NCBI GenBank assembly: GCA_024330265.1
Contig: JANDLT010000029.1
Span: forward strand, 1-59,945
Direction of reading: 5' to 3'
Origin: Pyrinomonadaceae bacterium MAG19_C2-C3
GTDB taxonomy: Bacteria; Acidobacteriota; Blastocatellia; Pyrinomonadales; Pyrinomonadaceae
DNA: 59,945 bases
Under the pieces are notes generated by a model. The model saw only the letters and a program-made list of their open reading frames with translations, made no database searches and was not told where the DNA came from. This document shows positions 27,020 to 35,149 of this stretch, piece after piece. A program made the translations under genes and the position numbers. Numbering within the stretch: the stretch's first letter is position 1; each line of letters begins with the position of its first letter.

Positions 27020-28090
27020 ATGACAATGCAAACCATTGAGCGTGCGAATGAGACAAGCATCATCGTGGTCGAAGCCGATAAGACGGGTTCGGTGACGTGT
27101 CATCTGAATTTACCGCGCACGCTCGGCGTCGTGCGTGAGAGACGACGGGCGCACACGGGCGATGTCATCGTCGCGCGGGCTTTGACGACGAGTGCGACTT
27201 ACAACAATTTGGAATTGCCGACCGGAAGATTGGCGATGATAAACGTCGGTGACATGCTTGTCGGTGTGCTTGGGCGAAGGCGCGCGTTGAAAGGTTTTGT
27301 CGGTGACGTTCCCGAAGAAATCGCGTCGGGCGATGAATTACATCTGCTCAACATGGGCGGCGTGATGGGACGCTGCACGGGTCATCATTCGAGTTTGAGC
27401 GATGCGATAAGGTTGGAAGTCGTCGGCTCGGTGTGTGATGAAACGGGCGAGCGCGTATTGAATATCGCGGATGCGGCGTTGCCTGTGGTGCATGAGTTGG
27501 GCGTGAGTGCGCCCGTCGTGATGATTGCCGGAGCGTGCATGAATAGCGGCAAGACGGTGGCGGCGACGGAGTTGGTGAGACAGGCGACGAGACAGGGTTT
27601 GCGTGTCGCGGCGGGGAAGCTTTCGGGCGTCGCGTGCTTGCGTGACACGTTGCATATGGCTGACCACGGAGCGGTTGCGACCGCGAGTTTTCTCGATTGC
27701 GGGTTGCCTTCGACCGTCGGGCTTGACACGCTCGCGCCCGTTGCGAAAGCGATAATCAAGAAACTTAACGAGTCACAACCGGACTTAATTATTATCGAAT
27801 GCGGCGACGGCATACTCGGCGGCTATTCGGTTGATTCGGTGTTTGAAGATGCGGAACTACGCGACGCGATGACGGCACTCGTCTATTGCGCGGGCGATTA
27901 TGTCGGAGCGTGGGGCGGTATCGAATTACTGCGGCGGCGCGGAATCGAGATTACAGTCGTCGCGGGTTCAGTCACTGATTCGCAGATGGGCGAAGATTAC
28001 ATAACGCGCGAGTTCGGCGTTCCGGCGGGCAACGCGCGGCGCGACGGCGGGCGATTGTTCGAGATAGTGAGTAGGAAATTGAATCATTGA
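27020..28090 (+). CDS. P-loop protein of unknown function in the arginine operon
   Basis: I cannot assign a known enzyme. Residues about 25-120 look like a beta-barrel domain (for example NVGDMLVGVLGRRR and GDELHLLNMGGVMGRC). Residues about 170-350 are a P-loop domain with AGACMNSGKTVAATELV as Walker A, AAGKLSGVACLRDT after it, and DLIIIECGDGILGG as a Walker-B-like strand. The motif order recalls dethiobiotin-synthetase-like folds and distantly DUF1611. Some DUF1611 members (DgcN) are reported as D-glutamate N-acetyltransferases. The ATG at 27026 has better spacing from AAAGGA than the one at 27020. It sits between argG and argC, so a role in arginine synthesis, possibly glutamate N-acylation, is inferred. 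Confidence 0.7.
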   Translation: MTMQTIERANETSIIVVEADKTGSVTCHLNLPRTLGVVRERRRAHTGDVIVARALTTSATYNNLELPTGRLAMINVGDMLVGVLGRRRALKGFVGDVPEEIASGDELHLLNMGGVMGRCTGHHSSLSDAIRLEVVGSVCDETGERVLNIADAALPVVHELGVSAPVVMIAGACMNSGKTVAATELVRQATRQGLRVAAGKLSGVACLRDTLHMADHGAVATASFLDCGLPSTVGLDTLAPVAKAIIKKLNESQPDLIIIECGDGILGGYSVDSVFEDAELRDAMTALVYCAGDYVGAWGGIELLRRRGIEITVVAGSVTDSQMGEDYITREFGVPAGNARRDGGRLFEIVSRKLNH

Positions 28091-28203
28091 TTCATCGGTT
28101 CATTGATTCAATGTCTGAAACGAGTTCTGATGAATCAATGATTCAATTCTTATCAATGAGCCGAGAATCAATGAACCGATGAATCAATTCTTATCAATGA
28201 ATC
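28090..28203. repeat. Heptad/inverted repeats before argC
   Basis: ATTCATCGGTTCATTGATTC at the left is matched by GAATCAATGAACCGATGAAT at the right, with additional ttcatca-type units between. The right edge supplies the first possible ATG of argC (28179), which is why I prefer the ATG at 28197. Confidence 0.8.
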
Positions 28204-29237
28204 AACCTTCTAAACTTCGTATCGGCATCTTCGGCGCATCGGGTTATGGCGGAAGCGAATTGCTTCGTATTCTGTTGTTTCACCCGCAGGCGGAAGTCGT
28301 GTTGGCGACGGCGAATGAACACGCGGGTAAAGCGGTCAGTGCGGTGCATCGCAATCTGTACGGCTTGACGGCTTTGCATTTTGTGAGCGCGCCGGAAGAT
28401 TTGAACGAGGTCGAAAATCTTGATTGTCTGTTTCTAGCCTTGCCGCACGGGGCGGCAATGGACGTTGCGCCGCGCGTGCCTGAGCGTGTGAAGGTGATTG
28501 ATTTGTCGGGCGACTTTCGCTTATGTGACATGGATGTTTTCAAGCACCACTATAAATCCACGCACACCGCGCCGGAACTTCAAAGCGGGTTCGTTTATGG
28601 TTTGACCGAGACGAATCGTGAAGCCGTCAAGCGTGCGACGCGCATCGCCAATCCGGGATGTTTTGCGACGGCGACGTTGCTCGCCCTCGCGCCTCTGGTG
28701 AAAGGTGATTTGATTGCGAACCGTGTCATCGTTGACGCGAAAACGGGTTCGAGCGGTTCGGGGGCGAAGGCGGCGGCGAACACGCATCACCCGCAACGCG
28801 CCAACTCCTTTTATGCGTACAAGCCTTTTATGCATCAACACGTTCCCGAAATCGAACAGGAACTAAAGCGCGTCGGTGATTGGGCGAGTGAACTTGTTTT
28901 TATGACGCACAGCCTGCCCGTACCGCGCGGCATCTTTGCGAGTTGCTATGTCGAAACTAAAAATGAATTGAGCGACGAAGAAGCCCGTCGGGTGTTTCAA
29001 GAATTTTATCGTCACGATTTTTTCGTGCGTGTCGTCGAAGGTTCGCCCGACATCAACCACGTCAAGACGACGAACTTTTGCGACATCGGTTTCGCCGTGC
29101 GCGGGCGTTCGCTCGTCGTCTTTTCCGCGCTCGATAACTTAGTGAAAGGTGCGGCGGGGCAAGCGATTCAGAACATGAACGTGATGTTCGGATTTGATGA
29201 AAAGACGGGCTTGATGATGGCGGGAAGTAATCCGTAG
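28197..29237 (+). CDS. argC: N-acyl-gamma-glutamyl-phosphate reductase ArgC
   Basis: NADPH-dependent reduction of N-acylglutamyl-5-phosphate to the semialdehyde. The N-terminal nucleotide-binding loop is IFGASGYGGSELLRIL. The catalytic cysteine is C155 in IANPGCFATATLLAL. The C-terminal HSLPVPRGI is also characteristic. Length is 346 residues from the chosen ATG at 28197. The frame extends six codons upstream into a repeat. Whether the substrate carries an acetyl or succinyl group cannot be read from this sequence alone. Confidence 0.95.
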   Translation: MNQPSKLRIGIFGASGYGGSELLRILLFHPQAEVVLATANEHAGKAVSAVHRNLYGLTALHFVSAPEDLNEVENLDCLFLALPHGAAMDVAPRVPERVKVIDLSGDFRLCDMDVFKHHYKSTHTAPELQSGFVYGLTETNREAVKRATRIANPGCFATATLLALAPLVKGDLIANRVIVDAKTGSSGSGAKAAANTHHPQRANSFYAYKPFMHQHVPEIEQELKRVGDWASELVFMTHSLPVPRGIFASCYVETKNELSDEEARRVFQEFYRHDFFVRVVEGSPDINHVKTTNFCDIGFAVRGRSLVVFSALDNLVKGAAGQAIQNMNVMFGFDEKTGLMMAGSNP

Positions 29238-29240
29238 AAC

Positions 29241-29358
29241 AGTAGGCGGTAGGCAGAGGGCAGTAGGCAGTAGGCAGTAAAAAGCCCAACTCATTGGTTT
29301 ATTACATGCTGCTGATTTTGCCTAACTGCCTACTGCCCTCTGCCTACTGCCTACTGAA
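29241..29358. repeat. Inverted heptad repeats between argC and argD
   Basis: Units gcagagg, gcagtag, gcagtag, gcagtaa at 29243-29280 are mirrored by ctgccta/ctgccct units at 29326-29356, forming a long hairpin. The repeat ends six bases before the argD start codon, so its folding could mask or expose the argD ribosome-binding region. Confidence 0.85.
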
Positions 29359-29363
29359 GAACA

Positions 29364-30566
29364 ATGACACAAACACTTTCGATTTTCTCTGAGACGGCGC
29401 AGCGCGAAGATAAGTTTCAGCTTGCGACGTATAAAAAGTATGATCTTGATGCGGTGCGTGGGCGCGGGTGTTGGGTTGAGACGAGTGACGGTGAACGCTA
29501 CCTTGATTTGTATGGCGGTCACGCGGTCGCGGCGACGGGGCATTGTCATCCGCATGTCGTGGAGGCTATTAAGCGTCAGGCGGACGAGATGTTGTTCTAT
29601 TCAAACCTTGTTTATTCGGGTGTGCGGGCGCGTGCCGCCGAGAAGTTGGTGAGCATCGCGCCCGCGCCGCTTAGTAAGGTTTTCTTTTGCAATTCGGGTA
29701 CGGAAGCCAATGAGAACGCGATGCGGATTGCGCGCCTTGTGACGGGACGCGAGAAGGTCATCACTTTCACGGGCGGCTTTCACGGGCGAACGGCGGACGC
29801 GATTAGTGCGACGGCAATCGGCAAGTATCGTGAACTCGGTCGCCCGAATGTGCCGGGTCATATCTTCGTCGAATTCGGCAATGCGGAAGCGATTCAGCAA
29901 GCGGCGAATAACACTATCGCGGCGATTATGTTAGAGCCGATTCAATCAATCGGCGGGGTGACGATGGCATCGCCTTACTACTACAAATTGTTGCGCGCGG
30001 TTTGCGACGCGCACGGCATCCTGCTTATTTTCGATGAAGTGCAAACCGGAGTCGGGCGCACGGGTTCGTGGTTCTTCGCCGGAAGCGAAGCGGCGGGCGG
30101 CGTTGTGCCGGATTGCGTGACGCTGGCAAAGGCTCTCGGCAGCGGCGTTCCCGTCGGAGCGTGTTTGACGACCGACGCGCACGCCGCGCACATCAAGGAA
30201 AATTCTCTGGGGACGACGTTCGGCGGCGGGATGCTGGCGATGGCTGCCGTGACCGCGACGCTCGAAGCGATTGAAGATGACGGGATGATGGCGAACGCGC
30301 GTGCGATGGAAATTCATTTGCGCGCACGTCTGAAAGAGATCCCAATCGTCGTCGCTTTACGCGGGCGCGGCTTGCTGCTCGGTATAGAGTTTGAGGAAGC
30401 AATCGCGGCACAGGTCAACCGGGATTTACTCGAACGCTTTCACATCATCACCGGAACTTCTTCCGATGCGCGCGTCTTGAGATTGTTGCCGCCGTTGTGC
30501 GTGAGCCACGCTGAAATAGATATGCTGATTGATGCGTTAAAAGAAGTTTCAGCCAGCGAAACGTGA
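29364..30566 (+). CDS. argD: N-acylornithine aminotransferase ArgD
   Basis: PLP-dependent transfer of an amino group from glutamate to N-acylglutamate semialdehyde. It is a class III aminotransferase of 400 residues. The PLP lysine is K256 in TLAKALGSGVPVGA. The cofactor aspartate lies in LIFDEVQTGVGRTG. The phosphate-binding FCNSGTEANENAMRIAR is present. The first residues (MTQTLSIFSETAQRED) fit ArgD N termini. It is followed 7 bp later by the carbamoyltransferase gene, so the two are probably translationally coupled. Confidence 0.95.
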   Translation: MTQTLSIFSETAQREDKFQLATYKKYDLDAVRGRGCWVETSDGERYLDLYGGHAVAATGHCHPHVVEAIKRQADEMLFYSNLVYSGVRARAAEKLVSIAPAPLSKVFFCNSGTEANENAMRIARLVTGREKVITFTGGFHGRTADAISATAIGKYRELGRPNVPGHIFVEFGNAEAIQQAANNTIAAIMLEPIQSIGGVTMASPYYYKLLRAVCDAHGILLIFDEVQTGVGRTGSWFFAGSEAAGGVVPDCVTLAKALGSGVPVGACLTTDAHAAHIKENSLGTTFGGGMLAMAAVTATLEAIEDDGMMANARAMEIHLRARLKEIPIVVALRGRGLLLGIEFEEAIAAQVNRDLLERFHIITGTSSDARVLRLLPPLCVSHAEIDMLIDALKEVSASET

Positions 30567-30573
30567 TTCAAAC

Positions 30574-31578
30574 ATGAAGCATTTTCTTTCAACCAAAGAC
30601 TTCACGAGGACTGAAATTGAAGGCTTGCTTGAGCGCGCTTTTGCGTTCAAACGCGGTGAAGATACCAGCAAGCCGCTTGATAAAAATTCAATCGCGCTCG
30701 TATTCTTCAATCCTTCTTTGCGGACGCGGGCTTCGATGCAGGTCGGGATTTATGAACTCGGCGGGAACGTCGTCGTACTCGAACCCGGCGGCACGAGTTG
30801 GACGCTCGAACACAGAGACGGCGTGGTGATGGACGGGGATAAGACCGAACACGTCGCGGAGTTTGTCCGCGTGCTTGGACGTTATTGTAAAGCGATTGGT
30901 GTTCGCACGTTCGCCGCGATGAAGGATTGGGAAGCCGAACGGCTCGACCCCGTGTTGAATGCTTTTGCGAAACACGCGGATGTGCCGCTTATCAATCTCG
31001 AATCCGCGATGCACCACCCGTGTCAGGCACTCGCGGACATGATGACGATTCGTGAGCGATTCGGCGAGAAGTCGAAGCGCGTCGTTTTAACGTGGGCATG
31101 GCATCCTAAGCCTTTGCCGATGGCTGTCTCGAATAGCTTCGCGCTTGCCGCCGCGCAAGCCGGACACACGCTCGTCATCGCGCACCCTAAGGGGTATGAG
31201 TTGGATGATGAACTCATGAACGATGCGCGCATGTTCGCGGCGCACGCGGGCGGAAGCGTCGAAGTCATGCATGACGTTGATGCGGCGTTCGACGGGGCGC
31301 ATATCATTTACGCTAAGAGTTGGGGCAGCAAGAATTTTTACGGCGCGCCGGAGAAAGACATCGCGGAGCGTGCCGCTTATCGGGAGAAGTGGATTATTGA
31401 TGCGGCGAAGATGCGGCGCACGGATGATGCCGTGTTTATGCATTGCCTGCCGGTTCGCCGCAACGTCATCGTCACGGATGAGGTTATTGATGCCGCAAAT
31501 TCAATCGTGATTGACGAAGCCGAAAATCGCCTTCATGCACAGAAGGCGGTGATGGCGATGTTGCTTGGTGAGAATTAG
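30574..31578 (+). CDS. argF': N-acylornithine carbamoyltransferase, probably N-succinylornithine type
   Basis: It carbamoylates an N-acylornithine rather than free ornithine. The carbamoyl-phosphate motif is FFNPSLRTRAS (S48-R52). The family marks HPKPL (H177) and HCLPVRRNV (H290-C291) identify the acetyl/succinylornithine branch. In the Xanthomonas acetylornithine enzyme, specificity depends on Glu92 and a carboxylated Lys302. The aligned residues here are T91 (in MDGDKTEH) and I299 (in RRNVIVTD), closer to the Bacteroides succinylornithine enzyme as I recall it (MDGDKPEH, RRNMIVTD). That comparison is from memory. Length is 334 residues. Confidence 0.88.
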   Translation: MKHFLSTKDFTRTEIEGLLERAFAFKRGEDTSKPLDKNSIALVFFNPSLRTRASMQVGIYELGGNVVVLEPGGTSWTLEHRDGVVMDGDKTEHVAEFVRVLGRYCKAIGVRTFAAMKDWEAERLDPVLNAFAKHADVPLINLESAMHHPCQALADMMTIRERFGEKSKRVVLTWAWHPKPLPMAVSNSFALAAAQAGHTLVIAHPKGYELDDELMNDARMFAAHAGGSVEVMHDVDAAFDGAHIIYAKSWGSKNFYGAPEKDIAERAAYREKWIIDAAKMRRTDDAVFMHCLPVRRNVIVTDEVIDAANSIVIDEAENRLHAQKAVMAMLLGEN

Positions 31579-31598
31579 ATTTCAAACGAAAAGACGAT

Positions 31599-32486
31599 AT
31601 GACTCAACCGCGACTCGATTTACTGCGCGAAGCCCTGCCTTACATTCAACGCTTCAAAGGCAAAACTTTCGTCGTCAAGCTTTCCGGCAAGGCGACGGAA
31701 GATAGAGAGAATCTGTACTCGTTGGCGGAAGAACTCGCGCTGCTTCACGGCGTCGGGATTCGCGTCTGCGTCGTGCATGGCGGCGGCAAGCAGTTGACGG
31801 ATTTGGCGGCGCAGATGGGCGTCGAGCAAACGATTATCAACGGGCGGCGCGTGACCGATGCCGAGACTTTAGAGATGGCGATGATGGTGTTTGCCGGAAA
31901 AATCAACACCGAGATTTTAGCGGCGTTGAGAAATCGCGGCGTGGAAACCGTCGGGCTGTCGGGCGTTGACGGCGGCATCGTTTGCGCCGCGCGGCGACCT
32001 GTGCGCGAAGTCTTAAATCAGGCGACGGGAGCGCGTGAACAAGTTGATTTCGGCTTTGTCGGTGACGTGATGGGAGTCAACGACAGATTGTTGCGCGTGT
32101 TGTTGAACGAACATTATTTGCCGGTCGTGTCATCGCTCGGTGCGGACGCGGAAGGCACGGTCTTCAATATCAACGCTGACACTATCGCGGCGGAAATCGC
32201 GGTTTCGCTTCAAGCCGAAAAGCTTATCGTGATGAGCGATGTGGACGGGATACGTTTGCGCCGCGAAGATGCGGCGACGAAGCTTTCGCGTCTGACGGCA
32301 AGCGAAGCCCAGAGTTTGATTGATGAGCGAATCGCTTCCGGCGGCATGATTCCGAAGCTTCAATCCATTATCGAATTATTAAAGCGCGGCGTCGGCAGCG
32401 CGCACATCATCAACGGCAATCGCCGTAACACACTGCTTTCCGAAATTTTCACCGATGAAGGGACAGGCACGATGATTGTCGCGTGA
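31599..32486 (+). CDS. argB: N-acylglutamate kinase ArgB
   Basis: Phosphorylates N-acylglutamate. It has the amino-acid-kinase fold with VVKLSGKA at the N terminus, VHGGGKQLTDLAAQMG as the substrate loop, NGRRVTDAETLEMAMM, and ASGGMIPKLQSIIELL near the C terminus. Length is 295 residues. It lacks any N-acylglutamate synthase (GNAT) domain, so the first step is not fused here. The RPVREV...VDFGFVGDV segment is like that of N-acetyl- and N-succinylglutamate kinases. It is the last gene of the cluster. Confidence 0.93.
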   Translation: MTQPRLDLLREALPYIQRFKGKTFVVKLSGKATEDRENLYSLAEELALLHGVGIRVCVVHGGGKQLTDLAAQMGVEQTIINGRRVTDAETLEMAMMVFAGKINTEILAALRNRGVETVGLSGVDGGIVCAARRPVREVLNQATGAREQVDFGFVGDVMGVNDRLLRVLLNEHYLPVVSSLGADAEGTVFNINADTIAAEIAVSLQAEKLIVMSDVDGIRLRREDAATKLSRLTASEAQSLIDERIASGGMIPKLQSIIELLKRGVGSAHIINGNRRNTLLSEIFTDEGTGTMIVA

Positions 32487-32598
32487 TGCGTGATAGGTCA
32501 AAAAGTGTTTGGAACTTAGTGCGTGCGTGGAGCGTGCAAGATTGAAACTAAACGCGCCGTTGTTTTGAGCGCGGAATTTCAATAAATGGAGAATCTAT

Positions 32599-33255
32599 AT
32601 GAATGAAGAATCTACGCTGGTGAGGAATCTTGGCTGTAAGTTTTCGCGTGGTTTGATGTGCCTGTTACTTCTGGCGTGTGTCGCGTACAGCGTGAATCGC
32701 GTCGCGGTGGCGCAACAGCCTGAGGCGGCGCGGGCGGTCGTTGATAAAGTCAACTACGATGTCGAAGTCAACATCCTTGCCGCGACGCCAAGCGGCAATG
32801 AGCGACTGCCCGCGCGTTTGGATGCGGTCGCGCGACAGTTGAATGCGTCGTTGACGAACACGAACTTTCGCGTCGCGGCGACGTTTCTGCATCGAGTGAA
32901 AGAGGGCGGCAACTTGGAAGTCAAAGGCGTCGCGGGTGCTTTGTTTCAAGCCGCGCCGAATGCGAATACGCCGACGTTTTATGAGTTCAGCTTGTCCCGT
33001 GTCAATGCCAACGAAGGCGTGACGAACGGGATGATTGACGTACAAAACGCGCGCTTCGGTCTACGTGTTCCTATCACCGTCGGCGGTACGTCAGGGCAAG
33101 GAGGCGGTTTTCCGGTTATCAATTACGAACCCGTCGGCATCACAACAAGCCTTGGCTTTCGTGAAAACACGCCGACGATTGTCGGCACAATCACGACGCC
33201 GAACAGCAATGAACTTTTGGTTATCGTCGTGACGATGCGAAGCACGGGGCGGTGA
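32599..33255 (+). CDS. Secreted protein of unknown function
   Basis: A 218-residue protein with an N-terminal signal (hydrophobic run GLMCLLLLACVAYSV, then Ala-rich AVAQQ as a likely cleavage region). The mature part starts with an acidic, beta-rich domain (YDVEVNILAATPSGNERLPARL). I recognise no family and see no catalytic motif. It follows argB by 112 bp and ends before a small inverted-repeat element and a strong terminator. It is probably a separate transcription unit. Confidence 0.7.
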   Translation: MNEESTLVRNLGCKFSRGLMCLLLLACVAYSVNRVAVAQQPEAARAVVDKVNYDVEVNILAATPSGNERLPARLDAVARQLNASLTNTNFRVAATFLHRVKEGGNLEVKGVAGALFQAAPNANTPTFYEFSLSRVNANEGVTNGMIDVQNARFGLRVPITVGGTSGQGGGFPVINYEPVGITTSLGFRENTPTIVGTITTPNSNELLVIVVTMRSTGR

Positions 33256-33261
33256 CGGGCA

Positions 33262-33369
33262 ATGGCATTAAGTTAAGGTTGTTTAGAGGCGGGCTATGCC
33301 CGCCGTGCGCGGGGAAGGCGGGCATAGCCCGCCTCTAAACGGACAATTGTTTTACTTAACCTAATGCCA
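33262..33369. repeat. Small palindromic element with terminal inverted repeats
   Basis: The outer ends ATGGCATTAAGTTAAG and the complement of CTTAACCTAATGCCAT pair with one mismatch. An inner 24-bp perfect inverted repeat (beginning GTTTAGAGGCGGGC) pairs 33281-33304 with 33317-33340. Each inner arm is itself a triloop hairpin (GGCGGGC-TAT-GCCCGCC). At 108 bp with clear ends, it looks like a miniature mobile element. Confidence 0.75.
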
Positions 33370-33404
33370 TCGCAGTGGGTTGGTTGAAAACTTATCGCAA
33401 AACT

Positions 33405-33445
33405 CGAAGCGGTCACGCAAGCATCGTGCTTGCGTGACCGCTTCG
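33405..33445. terminator. Bidirectional terminator
   Basis: A 19-bp perfect stem (CGAAGCGGTCACGCAAGCA with its complement) and a TCG loop are followed by GCTTTT. It lies between the convergent secreted-protein gene and htrA. Confidence 0.85.
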
Positions 33446-33480
33446 GCTTTTGATGGTTTAAGAAATCCGTCGCCCGATAT

Positions 33481-34968
33481 TTAGCTTTGCTGCGGACGCA
33501 CGGTGACGAACACGGTGTTTTCGCCGCGACGAATCAACATCAATAGCGGGCGATTCGGTGAGCGGTCGAGGGCAGTGCGAAGGTCGGTCGTTAAGCGGAC
33601 TTGTTGACCGTTGACTTCTTCTAAGATGTCTCCTTTGCGAAGTCCCGCTTCCGCCGCCGGAGAGTCAGGGTCAACATTGGCGACGATTAAGCCTTGCGTG
33701 CCGTCGCGCAAATCCATGTCGCGTGCAAGTTCCGGCGTTAAGGGTTGAACGGTAATGCCGAGCTTGCCGGTTTCGGGTGCGGCGTTGTTTCTTTCGGGCG
33801 TCGCGCTTCCACCGCGCGCGGTTTCCGTCGGACGTTCGCCGAGCGTCGCGCGAAATTGTTGTTCGCCCGCGTCGCGTCGAACGGTGAATGTGACTTGCGC
33901 TCCGGGTTGCGTCGCCGCGATGCGGTTACGAAGGTTGTTTGAATCGGTGACGGGTGTGCCGTTAAGCGCGGTCACGACATCGCCGCGCCGGAGTCCGGCG
34001 GTGCTGGCGGGCGAAGACGGTTGGACGCTGTTGACAATCGCGCCGCGCACTTCCGTTAAGTTACGCGCCGCCGCGATGTCGCTCGTCACATCCTGCAAAC
34101 CGATACCCAAGAAGCCGCGTCGCACTTTGCCGTTTTTGACTAATTGATCCATGACGTTCTTCGCCATGTTTGAAGGGATGGCAAAGCCGATGCCGATATT
34201 GCCGCCCGACGGCGAAAGAATCTGCGAGTTGATGCCGATGAGTTCGCCGTTCGTATTGATGAGCGCGCCGCCGGAATTGCCTTGATTTATCGGGGCGTCG
34301 GTTTGAATAAACTCCTCGAAACTTTCAGCCGAACCTGCTCCGAACGATTGGCGGTTCTTCGCCGAGATGATGCCGGAAGTCACCGTCTGACCGACGCCGA
34401 GAGGATTGCCGATAGCGAGCGCGACATCTCCGACGCGCACACCGTCGGAATTACCGAGCGGCAAGACGGGCAAATTCGTCGCGTTGACTTTCAAGACCGC
34501 GAGGTCGGACGCCGGGTCAGTCCCGATGACTTTCGCGTCAAGCACGCGACGGTCGTTGAGTGTGATGGTCACGCGGTCGGCATCGTCCACAACGTGATTG
34601 TTCGTCAAGATGTAGCCGTCCGCCGTGACGATGATGCCGGAGCCAAGTCCGCGTGTGCGGCGTGGTTGCTGCGGAATGCGTCCGCCGAAAAACTCGCGCA
34701 GTGCCGGGTCTTCAAGCAAAGGGTTACGCGATGCGTTGGAGGCGGCGCGTCCCGATGAATTGACGGTGACGACGGCGGGCGATACGCGCCCGACAACATC
34801 GGCATAAGAATTTTGCGGGTCAACAACGGCGACACTCGCGGGGTTAGCGAGAGACGATGATGATTCGATAAATTGAGAAGCGACGAAGGGTGACGACACG
34901 GCGAGGGCGAGTGCCAAAGCCTGCACGGAACGTGAAGGTAAATTCGATTTCTTAAACGGTGAGTCCAT
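33481..34968 (-). CDS. degP: Periplasmic serine protease DegP/HtrA
   Basis: Envelope quality-control protease. The N-terminal hydrophobic signal (VQALALALAVSSPFVAS, residues 15-31) is followed by a trypsin-like domain with catalytic H125 (TNNHVV), D155 (ASDLAVL) and S232 (QGNSGGALI). Two PDZ domains follow at about 285-370 and 395-490; the second contains VDPDSPAAEAGLRKGDIL. The Q-linker between them is rich in Ala, Thr, Glu and Arg. AAGGAGAG precedes the ATG at good spacing. Length is 495 residues. Confidence 0.95.
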   Translation of the reverse strand: MDSPFKKSNLPSRSVQALALALAVSSPFVASQFIESSSSLANPASVAVVDPQNSYADVVGRVSPAVVTVNSSGRAASNASRNPLLEDPALREFFGGRIPQQPRRTRGLGSGIIVTADGYILTNNHVVDDADRVTITLNDRRVLDAKVIGTDPASDLAVLKVNATNLPVLPLGNSDGVRVGDVALAIGNPLGVGQTVTSGIISAKNRQSFGAGSAESFEEFIQTDAPINQGNSGGALINTNGELIGINSQILSPSGGNIGIGFAIPSNMAKNVMDQLVKNGKVRRGFLGIGLQDVTSDIAAARNLTEVRGAIVNSVQPSSPASTAGLRRGDVVTALNGTPVTDSNNLRNRIAATQPGAQVTFTVRRDAGEQQFRATLGERPTETARGGSATPERNNAAPETGKLGITVQPLTPELARDMDLRDGTQGLIVANVDPDSPAAEAGLRKGDILEEVNGQQVRLTTDLRTALDRSPNRPLLMLIRRGENTVFVTVRPQQS

Positions 34969-35067
34969 AAACTTTCTCTCCTTGGAACAACTTCTGGAAT
35001 GATACGGAACACTAACTACGCCGTTTTAAGATGAGAGATGGTCAAGGAAAGTTGGCAGCCTTCTCCG

Positions 35068-35149
35068 TAGTGGATAACGGATAGTGGATAACGGATAGTG
35101 AAAAGCCGGTGTCTTAAACTATCCACTGTCCACTATCCGCTATCCACTA
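35068..35149. repeat. Inverted heptad repeats at the 3' end of the YCF48 gene
   Basis: Units tagtgga/taacgga at 35068-35100 are mirrored by tatccac/tgtccac units at 35119-35149. The stop codon of the minus-strand propeller gene is supplied by the repeat. The heptad sequence is the same family as at 8.78-8.87 kb. Confidence 0.85.
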
